NCBI GenBank assembly: GCA_035967975.1
Contig: JAWQFQ010000003.1
Location: 56,338 to 120,337, forward strand
From: Scytonema sp035967975
GTDB lineage: Bacteria > Cyanobacteriota > Cyanobacteriia > Cyanobacteriales > Nostocaceae
Direction: 5' to 3'
Length of the DNA stretch: 64,000 nt
The translations under genes and the position numbers were made by a program. Numbering within the stretch: position 1 is the first letter of the stretch; each line of letters opens with the position of its first letter. A model generated the notes under the pieces. The model was not told where the DNA came from, made no database searches, and saw nothing but the letters and a program-made list of their open reading frames with translations. Shown piece after piece: positions 45,354-55,179 of this stretch.

Positions 45354-45604
45354 TATCTTGCCTCTTGACGTAAAGCTTGAATAATTTCTAAATTGCTAGT
45401 GGATGTTTGAGCTTGAGTAGATATCAACTCTCTACGATATGACAACGGACGGCGGGTGTACGACATTGGTAAAACCTTTGCGATGGGTTTGCCGTGCCGA
45501 ATAATCATCACTTCTTCGCCATTATCAATTTGATTAAGCAGTTGATTGACACTAACGGATGTGTTGGTAATATCAACTTCCAGTATAAGGCTGTATTTTA
45601 GCAC
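45350..45604 (-). CDS. Phd/YefM-type antitoxin
   Basis: The 84-aa protein has LEVDITNTSVSVNQLLNQIDNGEEVMIIRHGKPIAKVLPMS, the canonical Phd/YefM N-terminal DNA-binding fold, followed by a short toxin-binding tail. It normally neutralises a PIN/VapC-type partner encoded immediately downstream; here only a 19-codon stub of that toxin remains. Confidence 0.85.
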   Translation of the reverse strand: MLKYSLILEVDITNTSVSVNQLLNQIDNGEEVMIIRHGKPIAKVLPMSYTRRPLSYRRELISTQAQTSTSNLEIIQALRQEARY

Positions 45605-45675
45605 GCTCCATATGAATTTGCTGTGTTTATCCTAACGCAAATCACGAAATATAAGCAATTCAATGGATTAGTTCT

Positions 45676-46962
45676 TTATTTTCCTCCTGTAGCAGGTTCG
45701 AGACGGATTAATTGTCCATTAACCTCATCTGTTAGGACATATAATAGTCCGTCAGGACCTTGGCGGATATCACGCACGCGCTGACCGATATTAATAGACT
45801 CCTCTTTTGTGAGATTACCTTGGGCGTCTAAGTCAATGCGGCGGACATCTCGGGAAACTAAGCCCCCTGCAAACAAGTCACCTTTCCACTGAGGAAAGCG
45901 ATCGCCATTATAGAGTGCCAATCCTGAAGCTGCTATTACTGGTGTCCATACAATTTTGGGGTCTTCCATCCCCCGACGGGAGCGTTCCTTAGAAATCTCC
46001 CCACCAGAATAGTCACGGCTGTAGGTAACCACTGGCCAGCCATAGTTCTTGCTCTTCTCTATTAGATTAAGTTCATCACCGCCTCTTGCACCGTGTTCCG
46101 TTGACCACACTCGACGAGTCGCTGAGTCAAAGGTGAGTCCCTGGATATTGCGATGTCCATAACTCCACACCGCAGGATCAGCATTTGCAGACCCCACAAA
46201 GGGATTGTCACGAGGTATAGAACCATCATCGTTGATTCGCACAATCTTACCAAGATGACTACGGAGGTTCTGAGCCTGTTTGCGAATCAACTCACCGTTT
46301 AGTTGTATCGGAGGGTTGCCACCATCACCGATTGCTATGAGCATGGTATTATCAGGTAGCCAAACAATACGGGAGCCAAAGTGCTGTCCCCCTGATTTGG
46401 CTGGGGAAACCTCAAAGATAACTTTTAAGTCGCGTAGTGCTTTCCCATCGAATCTTCCCCGTGCGACTCGTGTGCGGTTTGCTTTTTCAGTGCCGTGGGA
46501 ATAAGTTAGATAGACAAAGCGATTTTCAGCAAAGCGCGGGTGAAGCGAGACTTCCATCAACCCACCTTGGTTAACCGCAAAGACTTCCGGGACTCCTGCA
46601 ATTGGTGTCTGTTGAACCACACCATCACGAACAATTCGCAACCGCCCTGGGCGTTCTGTAACTAGCATTGCTCCATCGGGTAGCCATGCCATACTCCACG
46701 GGCGTTCTAAACCCTCTACTATAGTCTTTTTCTGAAAGTTTTTAGCGGCTGCAACATCACCGCTTGACAATTTGGTTACATTATTCGGCTCAGAAGCTAC
46801 TACTGATGAACTCTCATTCTCGGGAGTAGTAGAGGCGTTGGGTGCGTTTTGTGCGACAGAACAGCCTGCGATGTGGGGGAAGGCAATGCTCCAAATAAGT
46901 AGCCCCAAAGGAGCGATTCTAAATCCTTTCCCTTTCACCAGACGATAAATTCTTGCTTTCAT
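45676..46962 (-). CDS. PQQ-dependent sugar (aldose) dehydrogenase-like lipoprotein
   Basis: The N-terminus has a basic start, a hydrophobic stretch (LGLLIWSIAFPHIAGC) and a lipobox-like IAGC, so it should be a lipoprotein. The body is the six-bladed soluble glucose/aldose dehydrogenase propeller: GLERPWSMAWLPDGAMLVTERPGRL, NQGGLMEVSLHPRFAENRFVYLTYS, GGQHFGSRIVWLPDNTMLIAIGDGG, VWSYGHRNIQGLTFD, STEHGARGGDELNLIEKSKNYGWPVV. These contain the usual PQQ and calcium ligand segments. It oxidises aldoses in the periplasm in known relatives. It has no obvious link to the injection locus. Confidence 0.9.
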   Translation of the reverse strand: MKARIYRLVKGKGFRIAPLGLLIWSIAFPHIAGCSVAQNAPNASTTPENESSSVVASEPNNVTKLSSGDVAAAKNFQKKTIVEGLERPWSMAWLPDGAMLVTERPGRLRIVRDGVVQQTPIAGVPEVFAVNQGGLMEVSLHPRFAENRFVYLTYSHGTEKANRTRVARGRFDGKALRDLKVIFEVSPAKSGGQHFGSRIVWLPDNTMLIAIGDGGNPPIQLNGELIRKQAQNLRSHLGKIVRINDDGSIPRDNPFVGSANADPAVWSYGHRNIQGLTFDSATRRVWSTEHGARGGDELNLIEKSKNYGWPVVTYSRDYSGGEISKERSRRGMEDPKIVWTPVIAASGLALYNGDRFPQWKGDLFAGGLVSRDVRRIDLDAQGNLTKEESINIGQRVRDIRQGPDGLLYVLTDEVNGQLIRLEPATGGK

Positions 46963-47271
46963 AGCTAATTGCGGAACTACTACCAGTGGTGAAGGTAAGC
47001 TATAACCTCATTGCTGATCTAAGCAAACAAATATGACACGAAAATGTCAAGTGATATTTGAATTTCAGTGTTGAGTGTTGTTGATTGTATGTCTAAGCTG
47101 TTTATTGGGGAAGCCAGTTTAGATCCGAATGTGACTGTTGGGGAAAATTGTTATAATGCACAAAGCTTCTGACAATGGTACCCCACTGCCCCTGATCACG
47201 CACCTTAGTTAGTCGGTACAAGTTAAATGGCGATTAGCTTACCTCTAATTATTATTAGGGATTTCCTTAGT
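46963..47271. other. Intergenic region before the Phd/PIN module
   Basis: About 300 bp without a supported gene. An open run of 15 codons before the antitoxin ATG (47227-47271) is in frame with it but hydrophobic and atypical, so it is treated as leader. Confidence 0.4.
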
Positions 47272-47508
47272 ATGCAACAAATTACTACCAACGAATTACC
47301 CGAAACTCTCCGGCAATTATTTACAAAAGTACAACGCACCAAAGCACCCTTAACTGTCACTCATGAGGGCGAACCGTTAGTGGTGATTTATCCGGCGGCA
47401 ACCCAACCTAAACGTCCAACTTTTGGAGCCATGAAAGGAACCGGCGAGATTTTGGGAGACTTGATCGCCCCTGCACTTCCCGCTAATACCTGGGAAGCGC
47501 TTAAGTGA
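47272..47508 (+). CDS. Phd-type antitoxin of an intact toxin-antitoxin pair
   Basis: From ATG 47272 the 78-aa product (MQQITTNELPETLRQLFTKVQ...LTVTHEGEPLVVIYPAA) has the Phd/YefM pattern with the -G-P-V/L-hydrophobic strand. The C-terminal tail (FGAMKGTGEILGDLIAPALPANTWEALK) is typical of antitoxins paired with PIN toxins. The upstream in-frame ATG at 47227 is less likely. Its stop (TGA) overlaps the toxin's GTG start. Confidence 0.85.
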   Translation: MQQITTNELPETLRQLFTKVQRTKAPLTVTHEGEPLVVIYPAATQPKRPTFGAMKGTGEILGDLIAPALPANTWEALK

Positions 47509-47894
47509 ACCTATTGCTTGATACTCATATCTGGCTTTGGTATCTGCTGGGTGAACAACGCCTATCTGCTAAGCTTCAAAGTACCATTGCAGCAGAAACA
47601 ACCGACCTTTGGCTCAGTCCCATTAGTATTTGGGAGATATTAATCCTAACAGAAAAAGGACGAATATCTTTACAGCCCAATCCAGTTGCATGGATTGATT
47701 TAGCCTTAAAAAACTTAGAAATTTGCGAGGCTCCGCTCAACCGTCAAATTGTGATTCTAAGTCGTCAGATTGACTTACCGCACCAAGACCCAGCCGATAG
47801 ATTTATTGCAGCTACAGCAGTTTACCATAAGTTAATACTAGCTACAGTTGATACCAACCTCACGAGTACTTCATGGTTACAAACATTAAGCTAA
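47505..47894 (+). CDS. PIN-domain (VapC-type) ribonuclease toxin
   Basis: The 129-aa protein has the PIN signature: NLLLDTHIWLWYL (first Asp), SPISIWEILILTEKGRI (central Glu), LPHQDPADRFIAATAVYHKLILATVDTNL (two Asp). All four acidic residues are present, so it should be an active RNase. It starts with GTG at 47505 in a 4-base overlap with the antitoxin, implying translational coupling. It is the only intact toxin-antitoxin module in the cargo region. Confidence 0.9.
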   Translation: MNLLLDTHIWLWYLLGEQRLSAKLQSTIAAETTDLWLSPISIWEILILTEKGRISLQPNPVAWIDLALKNLEICEAPLNRQIVILSRQIDLPHQDPADRFIAATAVYHKLILATVDTNLTSTSWLQTLS

Positions 47895-48035
47895 ATTAGA
47901 GGGAATGCGGTTTGCGGGGAGTAAAAAGGTTATACATTCAATATTGCTGATCTAAGTAAACTGATATCTTGCACCTAGTACTCGACCAACCAAACTTTGC
48001 ACGGTAAACGAGATATGAGTAAACAAATATGACTA

Positions 48036-50033
48036 TCAAACCCATCCCCCAATTTCTGTTTCTGTTAACGATTTTTCCAGCTTAGTATACTCCGTACGAG
48101 CCGCACGCAATATGTGTTTCATCTGCACCGGTTCGTCAGCATCGGCAGCTAGAAATGCTGCATTTAAAGCAATGTTGCGAATATTACCACCAGAAACACT
48201 GAGCTGTGCTAACTTAGCAGCATCTAAACCAACCGTTGGGGTATTGGGTGGAAAAATACGTCGCCAAATTTCTGTGCGTTGGGCATTATCTGGAAAGGGA
48301 AACTGAACGACAAAACGAATCCGTCGTTGAAAAGCTGTATCTATCGAACTCTTCAGGTTGGTTGTTAGAATTGCCAAGCCTGGGTAACATTCCATCCGTT
48401 GCAACAGGTAACTAACCTCAACATTAGCGTAGCGGTCATGGCTATCTTTGACTTCACTACGCTTGCCAAATAAAGCATCAGCTTCGTCAAATAGCAATAT
48501 GACACCGCCTTCTTCCGCCGCATCGAATACTAACCGCAGATTTTTCTCGGTTTCACCAATGTATTTACTGACTACTGATGATAAGTCAATACGGTAAACA
48601 TCAAGACGTAACTCATGGGCTAGCACCTCCGCTGCTAATGTCTTTCCCGTACCGCTTGCACCTGCAAATAAGGCGCTGATTCCCAGTCCACGGGTATTTT
48701 TGGCAGCAAAACCCCAAGCTTGATACACAGTGGCTCTTTGACGCACATGGGCTGCAATTTCATGCAGCATTTGTTCTTGTGCGGTTGGTAACACCAAGTC
48801 TTGCCAATTGACTGTGGGAGTAATACGCTGAGCTAATTCATCCAATCTTGGTCGTGCTTGCATTCGACAAGCATCCCACAAAATATTGCTCCAATCTTGT
48901 TCCTGTCCCTGACTTAAGTTTCCTGCGGCTTCAACATACGCAGCCCGAATAGTTGCGGGGCTGAGGTTGAACTGAGCGACTAGTCTGTGGAGTTGTCCGT
49001 TCAATTTGGGTGCGTATTCAACCAAAGTGCTTTGCCAAAGCAGGTTTTGCTCTTCGGTAGTGGGTTTATGAACATCAAAACTCACCATTGGGCGTTGCGA
49101 TAGGTGCATCCGTTCCCGACTAGCAACAAACAAAAAACTATTGACTCGCTCGATGAAACGCCCAATAGCATTAGCACGGGCTGTATCTGTCGTGTCAATT
49201 TTGTCATAGTCTAGTAGTAAGGCACTTTGACTTATAATTGCCTCCCGCTCCCACAACCTCATTAGAGTTTCCATCTCGCTAGGTATGGGTGGTATGAGAT
49301 GAGCGGGCATTATACTTAAGCTCATACCTAGTCTTTTACAGACGTTTGCTGCGATCGCACGCTTAGTTATAGGTTCAACACCACATAGCTGTACCACAGG
49401 TAACATCCCTTTCTTAGGTGTGTTTGACCACACAAGTGTGACTTGGTCTGCTAGCTTTTGGTGAGATGGCACTAAATCCTCAATGTCCGGTAAAGATTCA
49501 ATCATACCGACTAACCGTTCATCGAGATACTCTGTACCCACAAGATAATGTAAAATTCTTTCATCAATTCTGAGGGGACAAAGAGTCAGCGCTCGACCCT
49601 CTCCTATCTCAAGCAATCGCCAATAACGTAACGGAGCATGAGGGGCGATCGCATCCCAATGGGCATCAGGTAATGCTGCCAGGGCTAAACTAAATGTCGG
49701 ATAAGCTTGCTGTGTGTCTCCTTGTGCTGCGATACACAACCCACCAAAATCGCCACTAAACTCCATGTTTGCACACATCAACAGTATATCGCGTTCAAAG
49801 TTGGACAGACCAAAAATTCTGCACACTTTATCTAATGCTGATGGTGCTGGCATTGCTGCTGCAGCTTCCTGTAAATCTTGCTGTCGTGTGTACTCTTGTT
49901 CTTGAATTTCAGATTGATTTTGCAAGTTGAGAGTGTGTTTCTCAATAGCACCACGCACCACGGCAAGAGATGCTAATAAGTAGTGCTGGTTTGCGTCATA
50001 CCAATTGGGAGCGATTGTTGTTGTATTCATCAT
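48036..50033 (-). CDS. CIS AAA+ ATPase (Cis15/Pvc15 type)
   Basis: Start ATG 50033 (or 50030) follows CAGGAGAAA. The C-terminal AAA+ module has Walker A GASGTGKT (about 460-468 counted from an in-frame ATG at 50048), Walker B VILLFDEADALFGKR (about 510-524), sensor 1 LTTNLKSSIDTAFQRRI with the arginine finger pair. The N-terminal 400 residues are the helical winged domain typical of CIS-associated ATPases (LDKVCRIFGLSNFERDILLMCANMEF). In known systems this protein recycles or loads cargo or components and is not part of the particle. It is the last gene of the right arm and follows the DUF4159 gene after 24 bp. Confidence 0.9.
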   Translation of the reverse strand: MMNTTTIAPNWYDANQHYLLASLAVVRGAIEKHTLNLQNQSEIQEQEYTRQQDLQEAAAAMPAPSALDKVCRIFGLSNFERDILLMCANMEFSGDFGGLCIAAQGDTQQAYPTFSLALAALPDAHWDAIAPHAPLRYWRLLEIGEGRALTLCPLRIDERILHYLVGTEYLDERLVGMIESLPDIEDLVPSHQKLADQVTLVWSNTPKKGMLPVVQLCGVEPITKRAIAANVCKRLGMSLSIMPAHLIPPIPSEMETLMRLWEREAIISQSALLLDYDKIDTTDTARANAIGRFIERVNSFLFVASRERMHLSQRPMVSFDVHKPTTEEQNLLWQSTLVEYAPKLNGQLHRLVAQFNLSPATIRAAYVEAAGNLSQGQEQDWSNILWDACRMQARPRLDELAQRITPTVNWQDLVLPTAQEQMLHEIAAHVRQRATVYQAWGFAAKNTRGLGISALFAGASGTGKTLAAEVLAHELRLDVYRIDLSSVVSKYIGETEKNLRLVFDAAEEGGVILLFDEADALFGKRSEVKDSHDRYANVEVSYLLQRMECYPGLAILTTNLKSSIDTAFQRRIRFVVQFPFPDNAQRTEIWRRIFPPNTPTVGLDAAKLAQLSVSGGNIRNIALNAAFLAADADEPVQMKHILRAARTEYTKLEKSLTETEIGGWV

Positions 50034-50072
50034 TTTCTCCTGTGGCAAATGGACTGATGAATTAAAGAACCT

Positions 50073-51269
50073 TTACCACTGTGCGGAAGAATCTTCTTGC
50101 TGTAAACCTATTAACTGTCTTCGTTTCCAAGCATAGTAAAGAATATTAACCCCTAATTCTTGAGCAGTGCGAATCACAAGTCTAGGTAAACTCAACTCTC
50201 GATCTAAACCCCAAGCGGCTGCTAAGTCTCCTATTGTTAAAATAATTCCTCCCCCGATTAAAACTCGAACTGTTTGTTGGTTGATTATTGGCAAAGCAGC
50301 AAATAAGAAAGGTCGTGTTCTTAAAGGATGTCGTCGCGATTCTTCAAGGGGTTTCAAGGGGCTTTCCAATTGTTGTGCTAAGGCTTTAGTGCTTTCAATC
50401 AGTTGTGTAGCGTCACTAGGTGCATCAACTAACAGCACTCCACCTAAATTGAGATAATTTTTTAAAAATTCAAATTCACGACTATTTAAGGTTAATGCCT
50501 GTTTTCCAGTTAAATATAGGAGGTCATAATCTTGAATTTTTTCTTCTAAAGTTGCTTGACCAACCTCATCACCTCCACGCAAAAATGGATATAGTGGTTC
50601 GAGAGATTGTATTAAGTAAGATAAATTAAAAAAATTACGAGCGCATTCAGGATCGCTATGGTTGACCTGTGCCATTTTGACAATGGCTTGGGGGCGTGCT
50701 TGTGCGGGACGGCGGTAGGATAAATCAATATTGTTATAACCTGGAAAGAAGACATCTGCAGGCGGAGTAATTGTATTTTGTCCTGGTTGTAGAAGTATGC
50801 GACAAAGTTCTATTTCAAAACTTTCTGGTGTAGAATTTTTTTGGTCAAATCGATAGGTTTCTTGAACAATATCTCTTTGCTGTCCACTTCTTAATTCGTC
50901 CGGATCTACATAACTTACTATTAAGTAAACCATAATCGGGTCAGTCTTTGCGACTTCTAAATCTACTGGAAAATCATAGGATTTCGACACAACAATGAGA
51001 TTTCCAGCTACATCAATGGCAATACCGGGCTGAATTTGTACCCATCGTCCATCGCGGTATCTCGCTTCTGCTTGATGGGGAGCAGGAATAACTCTGACGC
51101 CTAAACCACACGCAATTCCTGGTTGGTTTAAACATTGATAATGAACATTTTGCCGCAGACGATGGTAATCATGGGCTTTGCTCCAACGTTTAGCATCTAT
51201 TAATAAACCGTCTGAGGCTTTAAGGCGTTCAAAGGGTTGAATGGGTGGGGGTGGGAAAGGATGTGTCAT
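50073..51269 (-). CDS. Baseplate-associated DUF4159-type protein
   Basis: The N-terminal third (IDAKRWSKAHDYHRLRQNVHYQCLNQPGIACGLGVRVI and a conserved GRWVQIQPGIAIDVAGNLIVV) looks like a fibre- or baseplate-attachment domain. The C-terminal 190 residues (YDLLYLTGKQALTLNSREFEFLKNYLNLGGVLLVDAPSD...LGVNILYYAWKRRQL) match DUF4159, an N-terminally truncated glutamine-amidotransferase-like fold. It starts 13 bp after the tail-protein-I gene, within the right-arm operon, so it is probably a CIS structural accessory such as a fibre base. Confidence 0.65.
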   Translation of the reverse strand: MTHPFPPPPIQPFERLKASDGLLIDAKRWSKAHDYHRLRQNVHYQCLNQPGIACGLGVRVIPAPHQAEARYRDGRWVQIQPGIAIDVAGNLIVVSKSYDFPVDLEVAKTDPIMVYLIVSYVDPDELRSGQQRDIVQETYRFDQKNSTPESFEIELCRILLQPGQNTITPPADVFFPGYNNIDLSYRRPAQARPQAIVKMAQVNHSDPECARNFFNLSYLIQSLEPLYPFLRGGDEVGQATLEEKIQDYDLLYLTGKQALTLNSREFEFLKNYLNLGGVLLVDAPSDATQLIESTKALAQQLESPLKPLEESRRHPLRTRPFLFAALPIINQQTVRVLIGGGIILTIGDLAAAWGLDRELSLPRLVIRTAQELGVNILYYAWKRRQLIGLQQEDSSAQW

Positions 51270-51282
51270 AGGATTTTAATTT

Positions 51283-52311
51283 TTATGAGTTGATGGGATT
51301 TTCTATTAATAATTCATAAGTACAATAAGCAGGTTTTTCCTGTTCTATGATTTGTCGGACAAGTTCTTCGTGTATACTATTGGGGCGGTCTAGACGCAAT
51401 CGCACTACAAAGTGAAATGGTCGTCCACCTGCTAAGGTGGCTGTTCCTAGTTGGGCTTCTCCTAGTACAAAACTTTGACCAAAAGGTTCTGTAATGCTAA
51501 TATGTTTATCAGCTTCGTCAGGTAAATGCTCGTCTAAAGGTAACCCTGTATACAAATGCAAGTAAAGACGCATACCTTTACGAGTTCCGCGCCAACGATA
51601 CAGTTCTACGGCACGACGAATTAAACGGCGCTGTTGGTGAAGATTCCAAACTGAATCTATGGGCCATGCAACCCAATGGGATAAGAATGGTAGTAGTGCT
51701 CTTGGTGCTGTCAATGGGTCTAAGCTTGCCCACATAACATTAAAACTATCAATGACTGGTTGAAAAGCCATCTCAAAAATCTTCATGAAGCGACCAATAT
51801 AGTCTACTTCCCGATATAAAATCGGCAAAAACTCCATGTATTTACTGTAGGGGCGAATGTATATTCCAAACTCTTCAAGCTGAATTTGTTCTTGGTTAGT
51901 ACCTTGGTCAATATAGATAGAAACTTTACATAGAAAGTTAAGAATGAGTTGATCTCTTTTTCCTGGAGCGATCGCCTGTTGCTCTTCAAAAAACGTAATA
52001 GGAATTTGAAAACGAAGCACAGCATCCATTTTAGAGTCAGGCGCAATCTCACGACCCTCTGTACCAATCTGGCACCATTCTCTGGGAAAATCACCTTCAA
52101 CTGTTAAATTTAGCCGCAAAGGATGCTGTTCCAAGTTTTGCACTTGCACAATCATTTCGCTTGGTTCCCCTGGATGCAGGAGCAAATTAGTCCCAGCCAC
52201 ATCCATGCTTTCTGACCCGGCGAATGTTAATTCAGACACAGGTAAAGCTTCTGGAATTTTCGTTGGTGTTAATATAATGCGTACAGCTGGACTAGAACGG
52301 CTTTGAACCAT
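51283..52311 (-). CDS. Phage tail protein I / P2-gpI-like baseplate protein
   Basis: The 342-aa protein contains FLPILYREVDYIGRFMKIFEMAFQPVIDSFNVMWASLDPLTAPRALLPFLSHWVAWPID and the strongly conserved RRLIRRAVELYRWRGTRKGMRLYLHLYTG, the tail-protein-I (P2 gpI) signature. In CIS particles this is a wedge subunit at the baseplate. An N-terminal beta domain (VSELTFAGSESMDVAGTNLLLHPGEPSEMIVQV) is an addition in this family. Gaps to neighbours are 12-13 bp. Confidence 0.85.
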   Translation of the reverse strand: MVQSRSSPAVRIILTPTKIPEALPVSELTFAGSESMDVAGTNLLLHPGEPSEMIVQVQNLEQHPLRLNLTVEGDFPREWCQIGTEGREIAPDSKMDAVLRFQIPITFFEEQQAIAPGKRDQLILNFLCKVSIYIDQGTNQEQIQLEEFGIYIRPYSKYMEFLPILYREVDYIGRFMKIFEMAFQPVIDSFNVMWASLDPLTAPRALLPFLSHWVAWPIDSVWNLHQQRRLIRRAVELYRWRGTRKGMRLYLHLYTGLPLDEHLPDEADKHISITEPFGQSFVLGEAQLGTATLAGGRPFHFVVRLRLDRPNSIHEELVRQIIEQEKPAYCTYELLIENPINS

Positions 52312-52323
52312 AAGTATTTTCCC

Positions 52324-54534
52324 TTAGCGATTTATGATATCAATGGCATGACTTGATCGCAGATTGTTATCAACCCAAGAACACACTAAACCGTTGGAAC
52401 CTGGGTCAATCAGCGCTTCTGGAGCGGATTGTCGCCTCCAAACTCCTCCTTGCTTGCGTACGGGAAATAGTAAAACGGCTCCTAAATAACGCACTCCTTG
52501 AATTTGCTGCAGTAACGCCACAATATCTGATTGATAAATGGGTCTTCCAAATGGCCAACCTTTCCCGTCTGTCCCTCCTGTTAAGGGATTTAAATATTTA
52601 TACAAGCTAGTCCGAATGTTGTGAAGAATCTCCTCTCGTGCAAAAGTGTTGTCATAGGCTGGTTCTAGAGAAATTTGGCTCTGCACGGAAACACCAATAT
52701 ACTCCGGTTCTTGCAGTTGCACTTGTACTCCTAATAACTTCCTTTCATCTAAGTATTGCAACACTTGCTCTCGCAGTACAGGGCTGAGGGTAAACTGTTC
52801 TGGTGCTATACCCTCTCCTTGAGCAATTAACTCTGTATTTGCTTGAGGTACAAGCAGTAAACTTATTGTCCCTGCTTGACTGTTAGCTGTCATTGGTAAA
52901 CAGCGAACTCGAGCGATCGCACCTCTTCCACCAGCAATTGTCAAAACCTCAAAATCTTCAGCCGTGACGGCGCGATCGCGGGTACGGAGGATTCGTGGTG
53001 CTCTCATTACAGCCTGCTCAAGAGATTCACCATCAGCACCATTCATGGCTGCTTTATGGTTAATAACTCTGCCAACAAAAGGAACAGCGGATTTCAAAAA
53101 TTGAAGTGTGCCACTTTGAACATTACCCTGTTTGCCCCCTCCTGTCCGATAAGCAATCATTCTAATCTCTGAACCGCGAGGAGGAATTGCTCCATATTGG
53201 TGTTCAAGAGTATCAATATCAATCACTTGAACTGATGTATCTTCTGAACTGAGTTGCTGTCTTGATTGCTGGATTTGGGAACGAATCTGCGTTTGTCGTT
53301 TAATTTGACCGGGTTCGCGAATCAATGGTCCGAACTGAATTGTACCTGTGATGGAATCAATGGTGTAATGTCTGTCTAGGGGACCAGAATCTGCAAAATC
53401 TCGCACCTCAACCCATCTTTGAGGTAAGCCTCCTGGGGGAGTGACAATGATGTACTCTTCATCTTCTCGTCGTTCGAGAATCGGTGCTGATTGTAGCTGA
53501 TAGACTTGACCGGGCTTTCCATTACTAATTCCCAAGCGTTCATCTTGAATCAATGTGCTTTGACTGGCGCGGACTGCACCACCAATTGCTTGCACACCTA
53601 TACCAGTAATCCGTGGTGAACGATTGTAACCTGATTCATTTCCAGATAGAGTGGTCAAGACACAACGCAGCCAACGACCCCGGTAAGTGGCAAAGTTGGT
53701 CATAGGCCAAGTCGGAGGTAAATGTAGGACGACATCTGTTCCTTGTTCGGGATTGCGCCCCTGTTGTGCCATTTCATAAAAACTGAAGCCCCTTGTCATA
53801 TCATCTGCTTCTTTCAATAATACTGGTTGCCATTGTTCCCCATCCCACGCTTCCCAAGAACGTGGTGGTTGATTGGGATCAATACCAGTAGGTGTAGCAG
53901 CAGGTCCGGTAAAATTTATGGCCAGGACATTACCATCTAGAGGGTCATCAGAATGAATGACTAGGTAAAAACAGTTACCAGCTTCCGGTTGCTCTTCAAA
54001 GACAGCTTGTTCGCTACCTTCCCAATAACCGTCAGGTTGACGAGTCCATTGATTTGTGAGTCGGACGCGGAAAGATTGAGGAATTTCTTCAACAGTTTGA
54101 GTCGTTAAAAAGTGTTGTAAAAGAGGCTTACCAATGATTAAAGGAGAATCTGTGCTAAAAGTAATCGCTTCTGTTGTTTCTGTCCGCACAGTTGAGACTT
54201 CTATGCCCCTGGGGATGGTGTAGGCTTCAGGTAAATCGGAGGTTAAATAAAAGGTTAATTCTGTTCGTGCTGGGGCTGGAGGCTGGAGGCGAATACCCAG
54301 TAATTCTAAAAAAGCAATATAATTTTTACGCGGGACTTGGTTGAATCTGAGCAACATTTGGTCAGTTAACCAAGAAAATAACTCAATGAGTGTAATTCCT
54401 GGGTCACTGAGATTGTGGTCTGTCCATTCCGGACAATAACGAGGAATACGCGCAATGCATTCTTCTACCAAATCATCAAACGAGCGATCGTCCAAGTTGG
54501 AAGAGGGTAATTTCGGTAAAAAGTCAAATTCCAC
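52324..54534 (-). CDS. Baseplate assembly protein J-like (Cis11-type)
   Basis: The 736-aa protein has the J/gp6-like elements: LVEECIARIPRYCPEWTDHNLSDPGITLIELFSWLTDQMLLRFNQVPRKNYIAFLELLG at the N-terminus, then AVMRAPRILRTRDRAVTAEDFEVLTIA and the C-terminal GVQVQLQEPEYIGVSVQSQISLEP...WPFGRPIYQSDIVALLQQI. This forms the ring of the wedge in contractile machines. The gene is 2 bp from the gp25 gene, so the two are coupled. Confidence 0.9.
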   Translation of the reverse strand: MEFDFLPKLPSSNLDDRSFDDLVEECIARIPRYCPEWTDHNLSDPGITLIELFSWLTDQMLLRFNQVPRKNYIAFLELLGIRLQPPAPARTELTFYLTSDLPEAYTIPRGIEVSTVRTETTEAITFSTDSPLIIGKPLLQHFLTTQTVEEIPQSFRVRLTNQWTRQPDGYWEGSEQAVFEEQPEAGNCFYLVIHSDDPLDGNVLAINFTGPAATPTGIDPNQPPRSWEAWDGEQWQPVLLKEADDMTRGFSFYEMAQQGRNPEQGTDVVLHLPPTWPMTNFATYRGRWLRCVLTTLSGNESGYNRSPRITGIGVQAIGGAVRASQSTLIQDERLGISNGKPGQVYQLQSAPILERREDEEYIIVTPPGGLPQRWVEVRDFADSGPLDRHYTIDSITGTIQFGPLIREPGQIKRQTQIRSQIQQSRQQLSSEDTSVQVIDIDTLEHQYGAIPPRGSEIRMIAYRTGGGKQGNVQSGTLQFLKSAVPFVGRVINHKAAMNGADGESLEQAVMRAPRILRTRDRAVTAEDFEVLTIAGGRGAIARVRCLPMTANSQAGTISLLLVPQANTELIAQGEGIAPEQFTLSPVLREQVLQYLDERKLLGVQVQLQEPEYIGVSVQSQISLEPAYDNTFAREEILHNIRTSLYKYLNPLTGGTDGKGWPFGRPIYQSDIVALLQQIQGVRYLGAVLLFPVRKQGGVWRRQSAPEALIDPGSNGLVCSWVDNNLRSSHAIDIINR

Positions 54535-54536
54535 AA

Positions 54537-54953
54537 TTACTCACCTGGTGAAAGCAAATAGAAAGGATAAACAAAGCTGTGAATATCAGGATAGTCTTTG
54601 AGGCGATATTTGATGAGAATGTTTACTTTCCCACGTACGGGATCAGGTTCAGTCAAAACTTCATCCACCTTAATACGCGGTTCCCAAACCTCTAAAGCTT
54701 CTAAAACATAAATGCGAATCCGGATGAGGGTATTGCTATTTAAAGGTGCAAATGCCAGTTCCGACAAGCGGGAACCAAAATTTGGTCGATAAACCCGCTC
54801 ACCCACTCCCGTACGGAGGATAATCCAAATGGATTCTTTAACTTTTTGCTCTTCAGAGCTTAACTGTAACCCTCCCTGCAAATTCATACTGAGTGGAAAA
54901 GCCCAACCTGTCCCTAAATATGGTCGTGGCTGACCGTAAACTGCATCTGGCAT
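54537..54953 (-). CDS. gp25-like baseplate wedge protein
   Basis: The 138-aa protein carries LGTGWAFPLSMNLQGGLQLSSEEQKVKESIWIILRTGVGERVYRPNFGSRLSELAF and RIRIYVLEALEVWEPRIKVDEVL, the GPW/gp25 lysozyme-like wedge motif set. It nucleates sheath assembly on the baseplate. It is spaced 226 bp from the PAAR gene upstream, a gap filled by repeats. Confidence 0.9.
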   Translation of the reverse strand: MPDAVYGQPRPYLGTGWAFPLSMNLQGGLQLSSEEQKVKESIWIILRTGVGERVYRPNFGSRLSELAFAPLNSNTLIRIRIYVLEALEVWEPRIKVDEVLTEPDPVRGKVNILIKYRLKDYPDIHSFVYPFYLLSPGE

Positions 54954-55179
54954 GAAGACAGTCCTCGCTTTTATTTGGCGTATAACTTAAAAAATATCCG
55001 CATACAAGGGCTTAAACATATTCGCCAAAAGTCGAGGTTATGAAAGATGGGGGTGTAGGGTGTAGGGTGTGGGGGAGAAAAACCCGGTAACTTTTACGTT
55101 GGCTCAACGAAAAATCAGTCTTTAAGGGCGAAAGAAACCGTGTTTTTGAACCTCAACGATTGAATACTGTACCGATGCT
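54954..55179. repeat. Repeat-rich gap between PAAR and gp25 genes
   Basis: GGGTGTAGGGTGTAGGGTGTGGGGGA (55048-55073) is a copy of the CACCCTACA tract on the opposite strand. CAACGAAAAATCAGTCTTT (55105-55123) recurs at 24091-24109 after the first chaperone gene. AACCCGGTAACTTTT is a degenerate arm of the palindrome family. Confidence 0.55.
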
